DNA of 64,000 nt from Triticum aestivum (GCF_018294505.1 NC_057808.1:225181684-225245683); one strand, 5' to 3'; positions 1 to 11,053 are shown, counted from the stretch's first letter. Notes: generated by a model not told the origin, from the sequence alone. Numbers and translations are program-made.

Positions 1-554
1 GCAAGTCTTGAGCTTTTCCCCATCGTTCTTGTTACTCTTGGAGGTTGGAGACTCCTAGGCGGTAGGAGTCTTTTGGAGAGGAATCGACCATTGTGATTGC
101 CCCCAGAAAAGTTTGTGAGGGTTTGGAGACCACCCCAAGGTATACCACTAGTGGTTGAGAAACGCCTCCGTGGTGTTGTCTCAAAGGGAGAATAGGGTGA
201 GCCTTCATGGCATTGGTGTGCCTTCATGGTAACATCCACCTCTCTAACGGTGACGTAGCTTCCCTCCAAGGAAGTGAACATCGGCATACATCCTCGTCTC
301 TCGGAGTTGCGGTTATTCCTAACCCTAACTCTCTACTTGTGGTTACTTGTCTCTTAGCACTTACTTATATCATATTGTGCTTGCTTACTTACATACTTGT
401 GTTACTTGTTTATCTTGCTTAGCTCTTCACATCACACTTGCAATTGTTAGGCTCACTTTCATATTCTGCATTATTGCCTGAAATTGCTAAGTAATAATTA
501 AAATTTGTAATTGTACCTATTCACCCCCCCTCTAGGTCCATCTCGATCCTTTCA
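1..554 (+). mobile_element. 3' end of an LTR, probably Copia (Maximus/SIRE-like)
   Basis: The stretch ends with a C-run (about 524-531) followed by text of the type ctctaggtcc...ctttca. In SIRE/Maximus-type Copia elements this sits at the very end of the LTR, immediately before the tRNA-Met primer site. Here no primer site follows, so this is a 3' LTR or solo LTR, with its start outside the window. The short ORF near 207-422 lies inside the LTR and I do not regard it as a gene. The last base of the terminal CA is 554; the TSD cannot be checked because the left end is missing. The family name comes from memory of the motif. Confidence 0.5.
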
Positions 555-1000
555 CCTATGCTGTCGTAGAAGTGTTCCATGACATTACCACAATTATCAT
601 CATGGAAATGTCCACTTCCATGATGATAAATGGCGCGTCATGGAAGTGCTTTCGTCAAGGGTGACCGGCACGTGGCATCCACCGTAATGGGTCGCCGTTA
701 AGCTATCGGGTCCGGGTTTGGATCCGATAACCCGTTAACAGCCCAGACCAATGGGGATTTACCACGTGTAAAATTCTCATTGGCCGGAGGAAACACGTGT
801 TGGCTCACCGCTGGGACAGATGTCATCCACTCACTGGACAGGAGGCGCCTATGATACGTCTACACGTGGCACGGCCCAACAGAGGGACATTCTGGTGAAA
901 AGGCCGGCTCATTTGACTTTGTCAAAGACGTAGCGGGCCGACCCACGGAAATCATGTTAACGACATGTTAGCATATAGCCCATATACAGCCCGCTAGGTC
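555..1000. mobile_element. Non-coding class II-like DNA with a short perfect hairpin
   Basis: No coding potential is visible. The block contains several direct and inverted versions of a motif like catggaagtg. One is a perfect 12-bp inverted repeat (596-607 with 616-627, loop 8 bases). Inverted repeats of this kind are common in the ends of Triticeae Mutator- or CACTA-like transposons. I infer that it belongs to the same DNA-transposon block as the GGCCC-rich region and the pseudogene to its right, but no terminal inverted repeat could be defined. Confidence 0.3.
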
Positions 1001-1700
1001 ACGGCCCGTTACGGCTTACCCGAATTAGGCCCAGTAGCGTCATCTGGGCCGTCCAGTATGATTCTAGCCCGTTGTAACTTCCGGGCCTTGTCTGGCCCAT
1101 GATGTCTTTCTGCCCATATGAGGCCCTTTGTAAATCTTGGCCCATTAACGGCCCGTGGTGAAACTGGCCCATAATGACTAGTCTATCGCTTTATACCCAT
1201 TAATGGCCCATTAGTCCGTCGGCCTTCCAGCCCGTGTTAACTTTCGGCCTTCTAAGGGCCCATTTATTCTTGGTATCATTTCCAGAATTCGATTACTTAC
1301 GGTCCGTTACTGGCATGTTCAGCTTGTGGGCCAAATTCAACCCGTGGTTACAGTCGGCCTGCTTGTGGCCCGTTAACACGTTGGGCTGTTTTCGTTGCAT
1401 CATCAATTACGGCCTATTAACGACCCGTTATGGTCGGGCCATAAAACAGAAGATTTCCACTCTGGCCCGTTTACGACCCATTTTGCGGTCCGTTATTGGT
1501 CCACGAATAGTACGGCCCATGCTTGGCGAAACGATTATACGGCCCGTAGAAGGCCCATAGATGAGACGGCCTGTAGAAGGCCTACGGATCCTATGGCCCG
1601 TAGAAGGCCCATGGATCCTACGGCCCATGAAAGGCCCATGGATCGTACAGCCCGTGGAGGGCCATGGTCACTACGCAGGTAGCAGGACCATGGTCACAAC
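960..1700. repeat. GGCCC-rich degenerate repeat region with a 27-bp tandem core
   Basis: The motif GGCCC(A/G)T, or its complement, recurs roughly every 20-30 bases across this stretch. It sharpens at 1539-1673 into five tandem copies with a 27-bp period (starts 1539, 1566, 1593, 1620, 1647), each holding a GGCCCGT...AGGCCCAT pair. Because 27 is a multiple of three, open frames appear on both strands here; these are by-products of the repeat. Subterminal arrays of this kind are typical of plant Mutator- or CACTA-type elements. Confidence 0.6.
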
Positions 1701-2022
1701 AGTCCGTGTGTTGCCATGGTTATTGTGGCCTGGTTGATTGTGGCCACTGGAAAAACGCGGAAAAAGAACTACAGTGACTACAAGCAAACAACTAAACAAG
1801 ACAATACGGAAATAAATAAGCAAGGAACTAACTTTAGGCTATTACGGCTATTACACATATTACATACACTGGGCATCAAAGTTCACCACCAGTGCAAATA
1901 TAGGGAACAAAGCAGCATATTACATACACTGACTGTCTAAATTGGCCACCAGTGCAAATAAACGCGGCAGCAAAAGAAGTCCATAACTGAAACAACTTCG
2001 GAAGAGCTCAAGAAACGTTATC

Positions 2023-2457
2023 CTAGGTATCCACCATGCTGGCAATAAGCTTAGCAATCTTATTAGCTTTGTCCTGTTTGGCGCTAAAATCCTCCAACGC
2101 TTGTTGTTGCACCAGAAAGTATGCATCTGAATGCTTCAGGGACTTCCGCAGTCCTTCCGCTTCTTCTCGCAGCACAGCTGATCGATGTCTTTCAGCTTGT
2201 AGTTGAGACTCAAGAAACCGAACTGATTCAGACAGTGAGTTTGTATAGCTTGTGCAAGCGGTAGTGGCCAGTAACTCGAACACTAAACCAAGACAGGACT
2301 TTGGGGTTGTCTCACTGTCTTCAAGATAGTCTTCCTTAGCTGTTTTATCAGCTTTGTTGGAGACCAACAAGGATGTCTCACTATCATGAACCTTATCTGC
2401 ATTGCTTCCTTTACCATTTCTTAATAAGGCACTCTTCCCCAATATTCTGTCAGCATC
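2023..2457 (-). pseudogene. Last exon of the pseudogene: C-terminal coiled coil
   Basis: This exon is open for 145 codons from an acceptor at 2458 (pyrimidine-rich, ending TTTTAG) to its stop at 2023. The middle part, after the SLSES segment, has Leu/Ala/Val at heptad-like spacing with many Glu, Arg and Gln residues (motifs FLESQLQAERHR and REEAEGLRKSL), as expected for a coiled coil. The final residues NKIAKLIASM are also amphipathic. This type of C-terminus follows the Transposase_24 region in many Triticeae proteins, by recollection. Confidence 0.5.
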
Positions 2458-3126
2458 CTAAAAGAAGAAACAAGCAGACACATAACAGGTTTAGCATGTA
2501 CTAGTATATGAAACTCATTGCGGTGAACCAGTTCATTAGTAAGGTGGACTGGATTAAACTACCAAGTCTTCTATTGCCAAGTAGTACATAATAAAAGCAT
2601 CAAACAAACATATATCTATGTCCTATGGTCACTACACTGTCTTGCCAAATCAAAATAGAGACACGGTTCAAATCATATCAGTTCAAGACAAAGCAGCAGT
2701 GAAAGAATACAAAGCGTGGGAAACTACACGGCACAACAAGATTTCAGATGGGTACCACGGGTCTACATGTACAACAACACTATTGGCTCTATTGTGATGC
2801 TAGTAATGTGCATGATATGAGAAGTCAACTGTATACACAATTGAAATTGAAATCAACAGAGCTATTAATAAGAGCAAACCTGTTAAAGAAACATGCGTGA
2901 ACATACCTAATGTGCCATTGGAGTTTCGATTGGACCCTTCCATTTAAAAATAAGTATGTATCAATAAATACAGTGATACAAGAGCAAAGCAGTATGCATG
3001 ATAGCAATGGAATCTTAAATTAGAATAGTTGTTCTTCAGGTTTAAGCACTTGTTCTACATGAACAGAGTACAGTGAGATGCAAGAATATAGTGCTTAAAA
3101 ATAGAAAATGAGCTCATAGACCTTAC

Positions 3127-3339
3127 CACATTCTTGGTTCGGGACCAGTACAGAACAAGGCGTTCCCAGTCATCGTCCAGTAAATGTGTCTCAGGAGAAC
3201 CTAAGGGAATTTGGTGAGTTTCTTTGCCAGTGAAGTACGTTTTCTTCAGGTAATTCTGATACTGCCACCAAGCATTCTTGAAGATAGCAGAGGTATTAGC
3301 ACAGGTTACCTCATCCTGATATTCCAAATCGGTCCTTCT
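3127..3339 (-). pseudogene. Transposase_24-like exon
   Basis: The exon is 213 bases (71 codons, phase 0 at both ends), bounded by an acceptor ending TCTATAG and a donor GTAAGG. It encodes the segment ...KNAWWQYQNYLKKTYF... followed by DDDWERLVLYW and a terminal SRTKNV. The Trp/Leu spacing and the trailing basic stretch match the start of the Transposase_24 (Ptta/En-Spm plant) family. The downstream half of that domain, normally continuing with an asparagine/arginine-rich stretch, is not seen in the next exon, so the domain is incomplete. Confidence 0.45.
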
Positions 3340-3437
3340 CTATAGAGAAAAATGGGAAAATTTGTTGTATTATAACCATCATGGAGGTAGAATGTATGGG
3401 ACAAAGCAAAGTAATTGCCATGAATAACATTACTTAC

Positions 3438-3937
3438 ACATAACTCCTGGACAAACACCTACAACTGGCATTTTCCTTCATCTTCAGTATAATATTTCCA
3501 AGATGGGAAGGCACGCACATAGGATTTAACAACATCAAATGTGATAGATGCTAAACTACGACTGGCTGGTTGTGCTTCCTCCACAGGAATAGGCGTACTA
3601 AGTGGTGGAGTTGGGGTTCGCCGTGGTAGTACTGGCCCTTTGGGCACTGGAGCTGCCTTACTAACTGCTCTTGTTTGGGAGCTCTGTGGTGGAGATGGTG
3701 TTGTGTCAACAGGAACTGGGTTACTATCTGCTGGGGTTGGGGTTAGATTGGGTGAAACTAGTTCTCTGTCCATCGTAGTAGGGGTACAATCTGCGAGAGT
3801 CTGGGTTATGTGTGGTAGGGCTGGTTCTCGTGCATGTACAACCGGGGTGCTATCTCCACCAAGAGGTAGCACTGTTTTATTTGAAGACCGTGTTTTTACT
3901 CCGCTAGATACTGGCATCACCCGCTCCAATTCAAATG
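3438..3937 (-). pseudogene. Pro/Ser/Thr-rich exon with an in-frame stop
   Basis: The acceptor ends TATCAG before CCATTTGAATTGG. The exon encodes SGVKTR...TVLPL and then a long low-complexity Thr/Pro/Ser linker ending near TFDVVKSYVRAFPSW. The TAG at 3459-3461 lies seven codons before a clean GTAAGT donor, so the gene is broken here unless an alternative splice is used. The first part (SGVKTRxSxxTVLP) is a duplicate of the exon at 4368-4517. Confidence 0.45.
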
Positions 3938-4367
3938 GCTGATAAACAGGAAACATAGTTGAATGTACAGACATTGTATGAGAGATAGATGCAATAGATA
4001 GTGTGGAAAAACAGGGCATGAAATAGTTGACATGTATATTGTTTAACTAAAATGGATAGCATGACATAATTTGACATATATGATGTCTATCTAAACTGGA
4101 TAGCATAGCATAACATAATTCAAAGATATGGTGAATAACTAAACAGGATCGCATGACATAATTCACATACATGTTATCTAAGTAATCAGGATCACATGAT
4201 TTAATTCACATATGTGATTTATATGCTAAACAGAGGGCATTCACATATATGACGTCTAAACTAAGAACATGGTGTTGAATATTGTGTATATGATGTCTAA
4301 ACTATGCAATGCAAGACACCATATGCATCATATGAGCAGTATAACCGTGCCAAGTTAGAGCATACAC

Positions 4368-4517
4368 CTCGGTGGGGGAATAGGACTGGTCATCTGTCTC
4401 TGAATCCATCTCCGAGGAGCTATCGGGACCCAACAAGAGATCTGCTTCGACAGGTAGCACTGTCTGCTCTGAAGGCCTTGTTTTCACTCCAGATTTTTCC
4501 ATCTCTCGCCCAAATGG
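4368..4517 (-). pseudogene. Duplicated exon copy
   Basis: Acceptor ATCAG before CCATTTGGG and donor GTGTAT define a 150-base exon with the motif SGVKTRPSEQTVLP. It is clearly a paralogue of the beginning of exon 3438-3937. A third, more decayed copy is recognisable at about 4840-4960. The surrounding introns (about 4020-4300 and 4600-4800) consist of degenerate repeats around a core like catatatgatgtctaaac, which suggests the exon spread by tandem duplication. Confidence 0.4.
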
Positions 4518-6692
4518 CTGATTCACAGGAAGAGTAGTTTAATGTACAAACATTGTCGACAAATGGAAATGTACTGAAGAAAAGGACGGGCAAGATATCA
4601 TTCAAATATATGATGCCTGGTTAAACAGGATGGCATTGCACATTTCACATATATTATGGCTGGCTAAAAGACATGAGACTGCATAATTCCCATATATGAT
4701 ATAGAAACTAAACAGGTGGCATTACAGAACATGTCTAGACTAAGCAGATGACATATATGATGTCAAAAGTAGGCACTACAAGGCAACATATGCATGATAT
4801 GACTAACATCATCATGCCAAGGTAGAGCAAACACCTTGGGGGTAAATAGGAGTGGTCAGTTGCGTCTGAATCCACCATGGAGAGGGGGGGGAGGGTTTGC
4901 CATTGAACCCACCATGGAGCGATGTCTGCATGACATAGTATTGCCGCGCAAAAATCTTCTCTTTTTCTCTACATGTTCAGCATGACTGTGTACAATATCT
5001 GACATGCATACAAAAAATATGGTGAGACTATGTAAGGAGAGCATGCAGAAATCTAGAGTGATGGTAACAACCAGTGGATGGATCCAAAAATAATGATAAC
5101 AGGCTGATGATTGCTTTAATTTAATAAAAAGACGGATGATGATTGCTTTACTATTTGTTTCCCACCCAAGATGAACAACATAGGCATACCCTAGGTGAAC
5201 CAGATATTAGACAGAGATACTATTCATTGCTGCCTCGATATGTGCCCCACAACTAATTTAGAACTCAAGTTTGAACATTAATTTGGACCTGACTTGGAGT
5301 CTAAGAGGTGAACATGACGATAAAGTAGCAGGTAATTTTAAGCAATGCATAACATAAGTAGAAACAAAAGAGTGCGACCTCTCTTGTGGACCCATGTACT
5401 CCTCAGGTTCATCTGTTGAGTCGATGATGGTGATGCCGTTACGGTGGGTGCCGGCGGCAGGGAAGGAGATCTGAGGCGGCAAAAGATGGTCAGGAGTTGT
5501 GATGTCTGGTTTGGTGGATGCTTCTGTCGATGGAGCAGCTCAGGTGAGGTGGACGGCGTCGCGGTAGGAGCAGGACAAACCACACAAAGTTTCCTTCGAC
5601 ACCTACCTGTAACTGAAGTAATTCTGTAAGGGCTCATTTGGCTTGCATGATTCTAAAAACGCAGGGATAGGAAAAACACCGAAATAGGATAGGAATGCAC
5701 ATGGTAAACAGAGCATTTGTAAACATAGGATTTCTGTCAACTTGGGTGTTTGGTTCACAGGAATTGGAAGAGCAGGGGAATGCAAATAAACATGGCCAAA
5801 ATAAAGTGAAACCATATGAAAGCCTGTACAGTTAGAATGTTATTCTGCCACTAATGCACTTGGTCTTGTTTTCATGCGTAGGATTTTGAAAAGTAGGTCC
5901 AAGTGGATGTTTTGCTCCATTCCTTTCAACCAAATGCATTAATAACTGAATAGTAGAGTGCCATAGGAAAATTTCCTATTGCTATGTTTTTCCGTTGAAC
6001 CAAAATAGCCCTAATGGATCGACATGAATGTAGAGTAATAAGTGATGCAACAAGTGTACAACCTCTTTGCCGTAGACGTGTCGACCTCAGCATCATTGGG
6101 TTGGTCACTGAAGAAGTTGAGGCAGAGGTGGCTGTTGGAGGTGTGGAGGAAGATCTGAGGAATCTGTAGACATTGTCCAGGGCACTGCTCTGTTGTGATG
6201 GATCGTTCTGTCATTGGAGCAGCTCCGGTGAGCCGTAAGACATCAAGGCTGAAGCAGCACAAGACAGACATCATTAATCCCAAGTGGGATTCTAATAGCA
6301 TCTCCAATAGATGATGTAAAATACATTACCAAAAAGTGATAGTGTAAAATTTACATTACCAAAAACCACCTGACTACAACAGATGAGGTAAAAACTGTTG
6401 ACTCTGAACTTAACTGTCGAAACTGAAATTTATTGTGGAAACTGAATGTTACTGTCGAAACTGAACGCAATGGTAGCAGAGAGGCACTTCACATGTATTT
6501 TAGGGAGGGCCTTCAGTTCATCTTCAACCTGCACCCCCCTGAGCCGCCAGCCACCACCGGCCGAACCGTCGGCCCCCGCGCCGCCTCGCCGGCCTGAAAC
6601 AACTCCCCATCGCCGGTCCGCCGCCGCCTCGCCGCCCCGAAACAACTTCCCACCGTTGGTCCGCCGCCGCCCTGGCCAACCCTCTAGCCACA

Positions 6693-6708
6693 CCCCCCCC
6701 CCCCCCCC
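6693..6708. repeat. Poly-C tract (16 C)
   Basis: Sixteen consecutive C residues lie inside a GC-rich, Pro/Ala/Arg-coding stretch at the 5' side of the decayed minus-strand gene. The stretch is next to a Gypsy LTR that begins at 6766. Confidence 0.9.
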
Positions 6709-6765
6709 GCGCGCCGAGCTTTTTCTCTGACGATCCCCACGCCACCGCCCCACCACCGCACCCCC

Positions 6766-7640
6766 TGTCAGTGTCAAAACCGGCGGATCTCGGGTAGGGG
6801 GTCCCGAACTATGCGTCTAAGGCAGATGGTAATAGGAGGCGGGGGACACAATGTTTACCCAGGTTCGGGCCCTCTCGATGGAGTAATACCCTACTTCCTG
6901 CTTGATTGATCTTGATGATATGAGTATTACAAGAGTTGATCTACCACGAGATCGTAGAGGCTAAACCCTAGAAGCTAGCCTATGATTATGATTGTTGTTG
7001 TCCTACGGACTAAACCCTCCGGTTTATATAGACACCGGAGGGGGCTAGGGTTACACAGAGTCGGTTACAAGGGAGGAGATCTACATATCCGAATTTCCAA
7101 GCTTGCCTTCCACGCAAGGAGAGTCCCACCCGGACACGGGACGAAGTCTTCAATCTTGTATCTTCATAGTCCAACAGTCCAGCCAAAGTATATAGTCCGG
7201 CTGTCCGAGGACCCCCTAATCCAGGACTCCCTCAGTAGCCCCTGAACCAGACTTCAATGACAACGATTCCGGCGCGCAGATTGTCTTCGGCATTGCAAGG
7301 CGGGTTCTTCTCCCAATTCCGAGTACCTGTCGAGTAGTGTCCGACTTCCCATGAATGTTGCACTCCCGGCGATGCGCCATATTTCGGCTCCGCCCACTTG
7401 ATATATTGACCCCTCCTGTGCACGGGGCACGAGGCAGAATAGCCTCTGCCATAGCTCAAAATGAGCTTCGCAGCCCAGAAATAGCTCGCAAAGGGCGACG
7501 TAGCCAGCGATGTGTAATATGGAGGCGGGAGTAAAGTTATGCAGCTGGAGGCCGTAGAACTCCAAGAGCCCGCGGAGGAACGGATGGATTGGAAATCCAA
7601 GTCCCCTCACACCCACCCACGTACGTACCTGCACCTAAAG
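6766..7640 (-). mobile_element. Truncated Gypsy element: 3' LTR plus rearranged internal piece
   Basis: The LTR spans 6766-7234 (tgtcagtg...ccctca; in minus orientation TGAGGG...GACA). It contains a TATA motif (tatata, about 7025-7030) and is the same family as the LTRs of element C (41830-42309, 51486-51964). The polypurine tract (caggggctac on minus) lies directly to its right at 7235-7246, so this is the 3' LTR of a minus-strand copy. About 100 bases of PPT-proximal internal sequence match element C at 51400-51485. From about 7345 to 7634 lies a gag-like ORF in the opposite relative orientation to that in element C. The right edge is abrupt near 7640. Confidence 0.75.
7254..7634 (-). pseudogene. 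Fragment of the 'putative gypsy type transposon' (PF04195-like) ORF
   Basis: The translation contains the hallmark HPFLRGLLEFYGLQLHNF...ILHIAGYVALCELFLG block and the following LFCLVPR segment, shared with the antisense gene of element C (50442-51182). Only the core of the domain is present. The last 30 or so codons run into PPT-proximal DNA after an inversion breakpoint and are not genuine. The function of this domain is unknown; it is found in extra genes of plant Gypsy elements. Confidence 0.65.
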
Positions 7641-7830
7641 AAGAGGTGCATGCAGGACGCACGTACTCACGTCTCGTTCCCGGCCACACCCGAGCGGGTA
7701 CACGGTGGAGTTCGTTTCTGTACGAAAAGGCAGCCCACATGATAATTTGACGCATGTAGCGGTTGTTTACTCGAAGGAGGGTCGTGTACCACACGTAGAC
7801 GGAACAAAGGTTGACTTGAAGCGTTAGTAT
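7640..7830. repeat. Copy of the sequence at about 17,010-17,210
   Basis: The text around gacgcacgtactc, gcgggtacac, gataatttgacgc and ggagggtcg recurs in the same order and orientation at 17,010-17,210 with moderate divergence. It is part of the family of local duplications spread between 7.6 and 17.4 kb. No coding sense is apparent. Confidence 0.6.
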
Positions 7831-7910
7831 TAAATAAAGTTATATATTCATCAATGGCACGTACAGAATATAAAACTATTGTCGTGGGGAAATGGAAAAA
7901 TCCGCTCCAC

Positions 7911-7918
7911 TATATACA
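7911..7918 (+). promoter_or_regulatory. Candidate TATA box
   Basis: The motif tatataca, preceded by ctccac, sits about 30 bases before an apparent leader that resumes after the solo LTR at 9,464. It could be the promoter of the small spliced ORF that follows. It is only a sequence match. Confidence 0.3.
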
Positions 7919-7946
7919 ACGGAGCCTGCCTACCGGGGTTTGTCTC

Positions 7947-9458
7947 TGATAACCCACAAGTATAGGGGATCAATTGTAGCCTCTTTCGATAAGTAAGAGT
8001 GTCGAACCCAACGAGGAGCTAAAGGTAGAACAAATATTCCCTCAAGTTCTATCGACCACCGATACAACTCTATGCACGCTTGATGTTCGCTTTACCTAGA
8101 ACAAGTATGAAACTAGAAGTACATTGTAGGTGTAACGGGATATGTTTGCAAGAATAAAGAGCACATAAATAAAAACCAGGGGCTGTTTTAGGTAAAGAAG
8201 CAATAAAGTTAGTATAGCGAGTGTGGAAAAGTGGTGGTAGGAGTTGCGAGATTGTCCCTAAGCAATTGACTACTTTACTAGACCGATAGCAAGTTTTATG
8301 TGGGAGAGGCCACTGCTAGCATGTCATCCCTGACTTGGAATTCTATGCACTTATGATTGGAACTATTAGCAAGCATCCGCAACTACTAACGTTCATTAAG
8401 GTAAAACCCAACCATAGCATTAAGATATATTGGTCCCCCTTCAATCCCGTATGCATCAATTTCTATGCTAGGTTGAAGCTTCTGTCACTCTTGCCCTCCA
8501 ATACATAGTCCTATCAACATACAACTAACCCTATGGTGTGATCCACGCGTGTGCTCATATGATGGGCACCAAAGGACAGCAACATAACCACAAGTGAATT
8601 AAACCATTCATCGCAATTCACCAATTACCGATAGGACAACGAAAATCTACTCAGACATCATAGGATGGCAACATTGGATAATAATATGAAGCATAAAGCA
8701 CCATGTTCAAGTAGAGGGTACAGCGGGTTGCGGGAGAGTGGACCGCTGTAGATAGATGGGGGAAGGTGATGAAGATGTTGGTGAAGATGACAGAGGTGTT
8801 GGTGTAGATCGCGGTGATGATGATAGCCCCGATGGCGTTCCAGCGCCACTGGGAGAGAGGAGGAAGAGCCCCCCTCTTCTTCTTCTTCCTTGACCTACCC
8901 CCTAGATGGGAGAAGGGTTTCCCCTCTGGTCCTTGGCTTCCATGGCGGCGGAGGGGCGGGAGCCCCTCCAAGATTGGATCTCTCTCTCTCTCTCTTTTCC
9001 TTCTGTTTCTGCGCTCTCTCATTCTGCCCTTTCACCGTTTCTTAAATTTCTGGAGATCCGTAACTCCGATTGGTCTGAAATTTGGACACGATTTTTATCC
9101 GGATATTGGCTTTCTTGCGGCGAAAGAAGGGCACGAACCGCCTTACGGAGTGGCCACGAGGGTCAGGGGCGCACCCCCCTGGCTCATGGCCCCCTCGGGC
9201 ATCGTCTCGCGTTGATTCTTCTTCCCAAAAATCACATATATTCCAAAAAAATCTTTGTAAGTTTTTATCCCGTTTGGACTCCGTTTGATATGGATTTTCT
9301 GCGAAACAAAAAAACATGCAACAAACAGCAACTGGCACTGGGCACTGGATCAATATGTTAGTCCCAAAAATAGTATGAAAAGTTGCCAAAAGTATGTAAA
9401 ATTTGTAGAATATTGGCATGGAACAATCAAGAATTATAGATACGACGGAGATGTATCA
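7947..9458 (-). mobile_element. Solo LTR with intact TSD
   Basis: This 1,512-bp sequence starts TGATAACCC and ends GATGTATCA, and is flanked by a perfect 5-bp duplication gtctc (7942-7946 and 9459-9463). In minus orientation it begins TGATACATCTCC, resembling the LTRs of B1 and B2 (TGATACGTCTCC). There is no internal region, so it is a solo LTR left by recombination between two LTRs. ORFs inside it (8.65-9.4 kb) are not supported as genes. It contains a (tc)n tract near 8980-9000. Confidence 0.88.
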
Positions 9459-9463
9459 GTCTC

Positions 9464-10395
9464 TCGTCACACCATCTCACACAAGGCGGCGGTGGCCCCT
9501 CTCTCTCACCATTGGTCAGTGATTCGGCCGCATCCCGTCCACCGGCGGAAAGGGAGGATGTGCATCATTTCTCTGTTCGACGGTGTTGAGGCAACACGTC
9601 TCGATCTGCGGTACCCACCGTTCTCTCTAACCAAGCTCCGGCACGGTAGGGCCTTCACCACTTGCTCGCTGCCGTAGTATGGGCAGATCCCGGCCGCCGG
9701 TGCCCTCCTAGTAACATCCCGACGACCCTCAGGTACAGCTTCCTCCAGCCTTGCTCCACTGCCCATATTCCCATGTTGCTGCATGTGGATCTTCTTTAGT
9801 TGTTTGCTTAAAACGTATCTCGACAGGCGTACTTTCCATCTTGTAATCTCGTCCTCAAACCATTTTTGATAAACCACCATGCTGTTATCTTTCCCTTATT
9901 ACATGGAATATGCTTCTTCTTTGTCGGTGTATGTGTCCTCAACTCGTGTTATTGGGCAGTAATTGTTTCCTTTCTACCTCCTTTTGCAAACAGGGCTATC
10001 CATTTCACCTCGTTGCTATTGCGACCTTTTGGTGAACTGCACAAATCACTTTTTTCTTAAGATTGTCTTGTGCAGTTCCGCCAAAATGTCACACGGGAAA
10101 CGTTCTGACATTTCTGTGGGACTGCAGAAAGGGAGATTGGTTTTGCTATCCTCCTCATCCAACTCCGTACTTAATCTTCTCCAACAAGTAGTTAGTCCTA
10201 AAGAGAGATCGCAGAGGTGATCAGCTTCTATTTGTGTGCGTTATGTTTCATCATCTAGTTCCACTATTATTGTAATCACACTGACTGGATATCTTTGCAA
10301 ACAGGGATGGTCAGCTTGATTTTAGTGGAGCTGCACAAAATGATCGGATTGTGATGTCCTCCATACACCTCTTTTTTGGCTACAGAGCTGGGTGA
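9464..10395 (+). CDS. Unrecognised small spliced gene (hypothetical)
   Basis: I do not recognise the product. Splice sites suggest a leader exon ending at 9731 (CTCAG before GTACAG). A second exon runs from 9993 (after TTTGCAAACAG) to 10216, and a third from 10305 (after another TTTGCAAACAG) to a TGA at 10393-10395. An ATG at 10086 gives 131 + 91 = 222 coding bases, exactly 74 codons with stop, across the second intron. The frame is also open upstream of the ATG. The peptide (MSHGKRSD..., ...FSGAAQNDR...) is Ser/Leu-rich with no motif I know. The repeated acceptor text and the preserved frame argue for a real transcript, but it could be a gene fragment. Confidence 0.3.
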
Positions 10396-11053
10396 AACTA
10401 GCTGCCAACCAATGAACACTGTGCCCAGGAAATGGAGCCATGCCTACGAACAACATCGATCAATTATATTTTTTTCTTTATTTGTGCACCTTCTCACAAC
10501 TTTGTCTTCAGTTGTGATGTGAATATTGGCTCTGATCTGCAAACCATTGAGATGCATTAGCAGCCATGGTAGTTTCATTTGTATTTGATGGAAGGGTTGT
10601 AACGAGATAATCTTGAGGCAAGAGGACACATGAATCCTAAGTTGAAACCTTTTTTTTCTTGCAGGAACTAAAGTTGAAACCTTCATAGCATCACAGTACA
10701 ATTTCATTAGAATTATGCGTACATATAAACAAATCCTGAAGGATTGATAGCAATGCCAGAAACAATTCAACTTTGTTTCGCCGACATGTGGGACATCCTT
10801 CATCCAGCTCCACCTGCCATGCAGCAATATTGAGTGCACAACTACAGGGAAAGATTCACCCCAGTCGTTGCGCCGCAGTAGTAATGACTAGTGAGCAGTC
10901 AAATCACAGAGCCCTACCTTCGCCACAGTAAGTTTCTCAGACGAAGCAACCATCATTTCTCTGTTCGTTGAATCCGCTGGTACTCCCATATTCCCAGAGT
11001 AATAAGTTGCTCGGGCAAAGCAACCCTCACTTCACCTTTCCCATAGTAAGTAC
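10396..11053. other. No supported gene; possible 3' UTR or gene remnant
   Basis: The stretch is AT-rich with no splice-consistent frame. A minus-strand open frame at 10444-10839 has no recognisable motif and is interrupted by poly-T and poly-A runs. It may be the 3' untranslated region of the small gene to its left, but no polyadenylation evidence is decisive. Confidence 0.3.

Larger units (their letters stand above)
2023..6765 (-). pseudogene. Decayed multi-exon gene, Transposase_24 / coiled-coil type
   Basis: A minus-strand gene can be traced through exons with good splice sites: 4517-4368, 3937-3438, 3339-3127 and 2457-2023. Acceptors end in CAG or TAG and donors are GTAAG or GTGTAT. Exons 3937-3438, 3339-3127 and 2457-2023 all join in phase 0. 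The protein would have a Ser/Thr/Pro-rich N-terminal part, a segment with the W-x2-L-x3-W pattern seen in plant Ptta/En-Spm Transposase_24 proteins, and a C-terminal coiled coil. An in-frame TAG at 3459-3461 breaks it. Exon-like segments are duplicated around 3.9, 4.5 and 4.9 kb, and again around 5.4 and 6.05 kb. The GC-rich stretch 6530-6765 is probably its first exon or leader, cut off by the Gypsy insertion at 6766. It is most likely transposon-encoded. Confidence 0.45.

Noticed and set aside
207..422. Small hydrophobic ORF on plus
   Set aside because: It lies wholly inside an LTR; Leu/Thr/Tyr-rich content is a by-product of the pyrimidine-rich LTR text.
6766..7234. Assigning exact element family names (e.g. 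Fatima, Wham, Sabrina, Sakura)
   Set aside because: LTR starts look familiar, but I cannot confirm a name without a search, so names were left out.
8651..9361. Several 120-150 codon ORFs
   Set aside because: They are inside the solo LTR bounded by matching TSDs and overlap each other on both strands.
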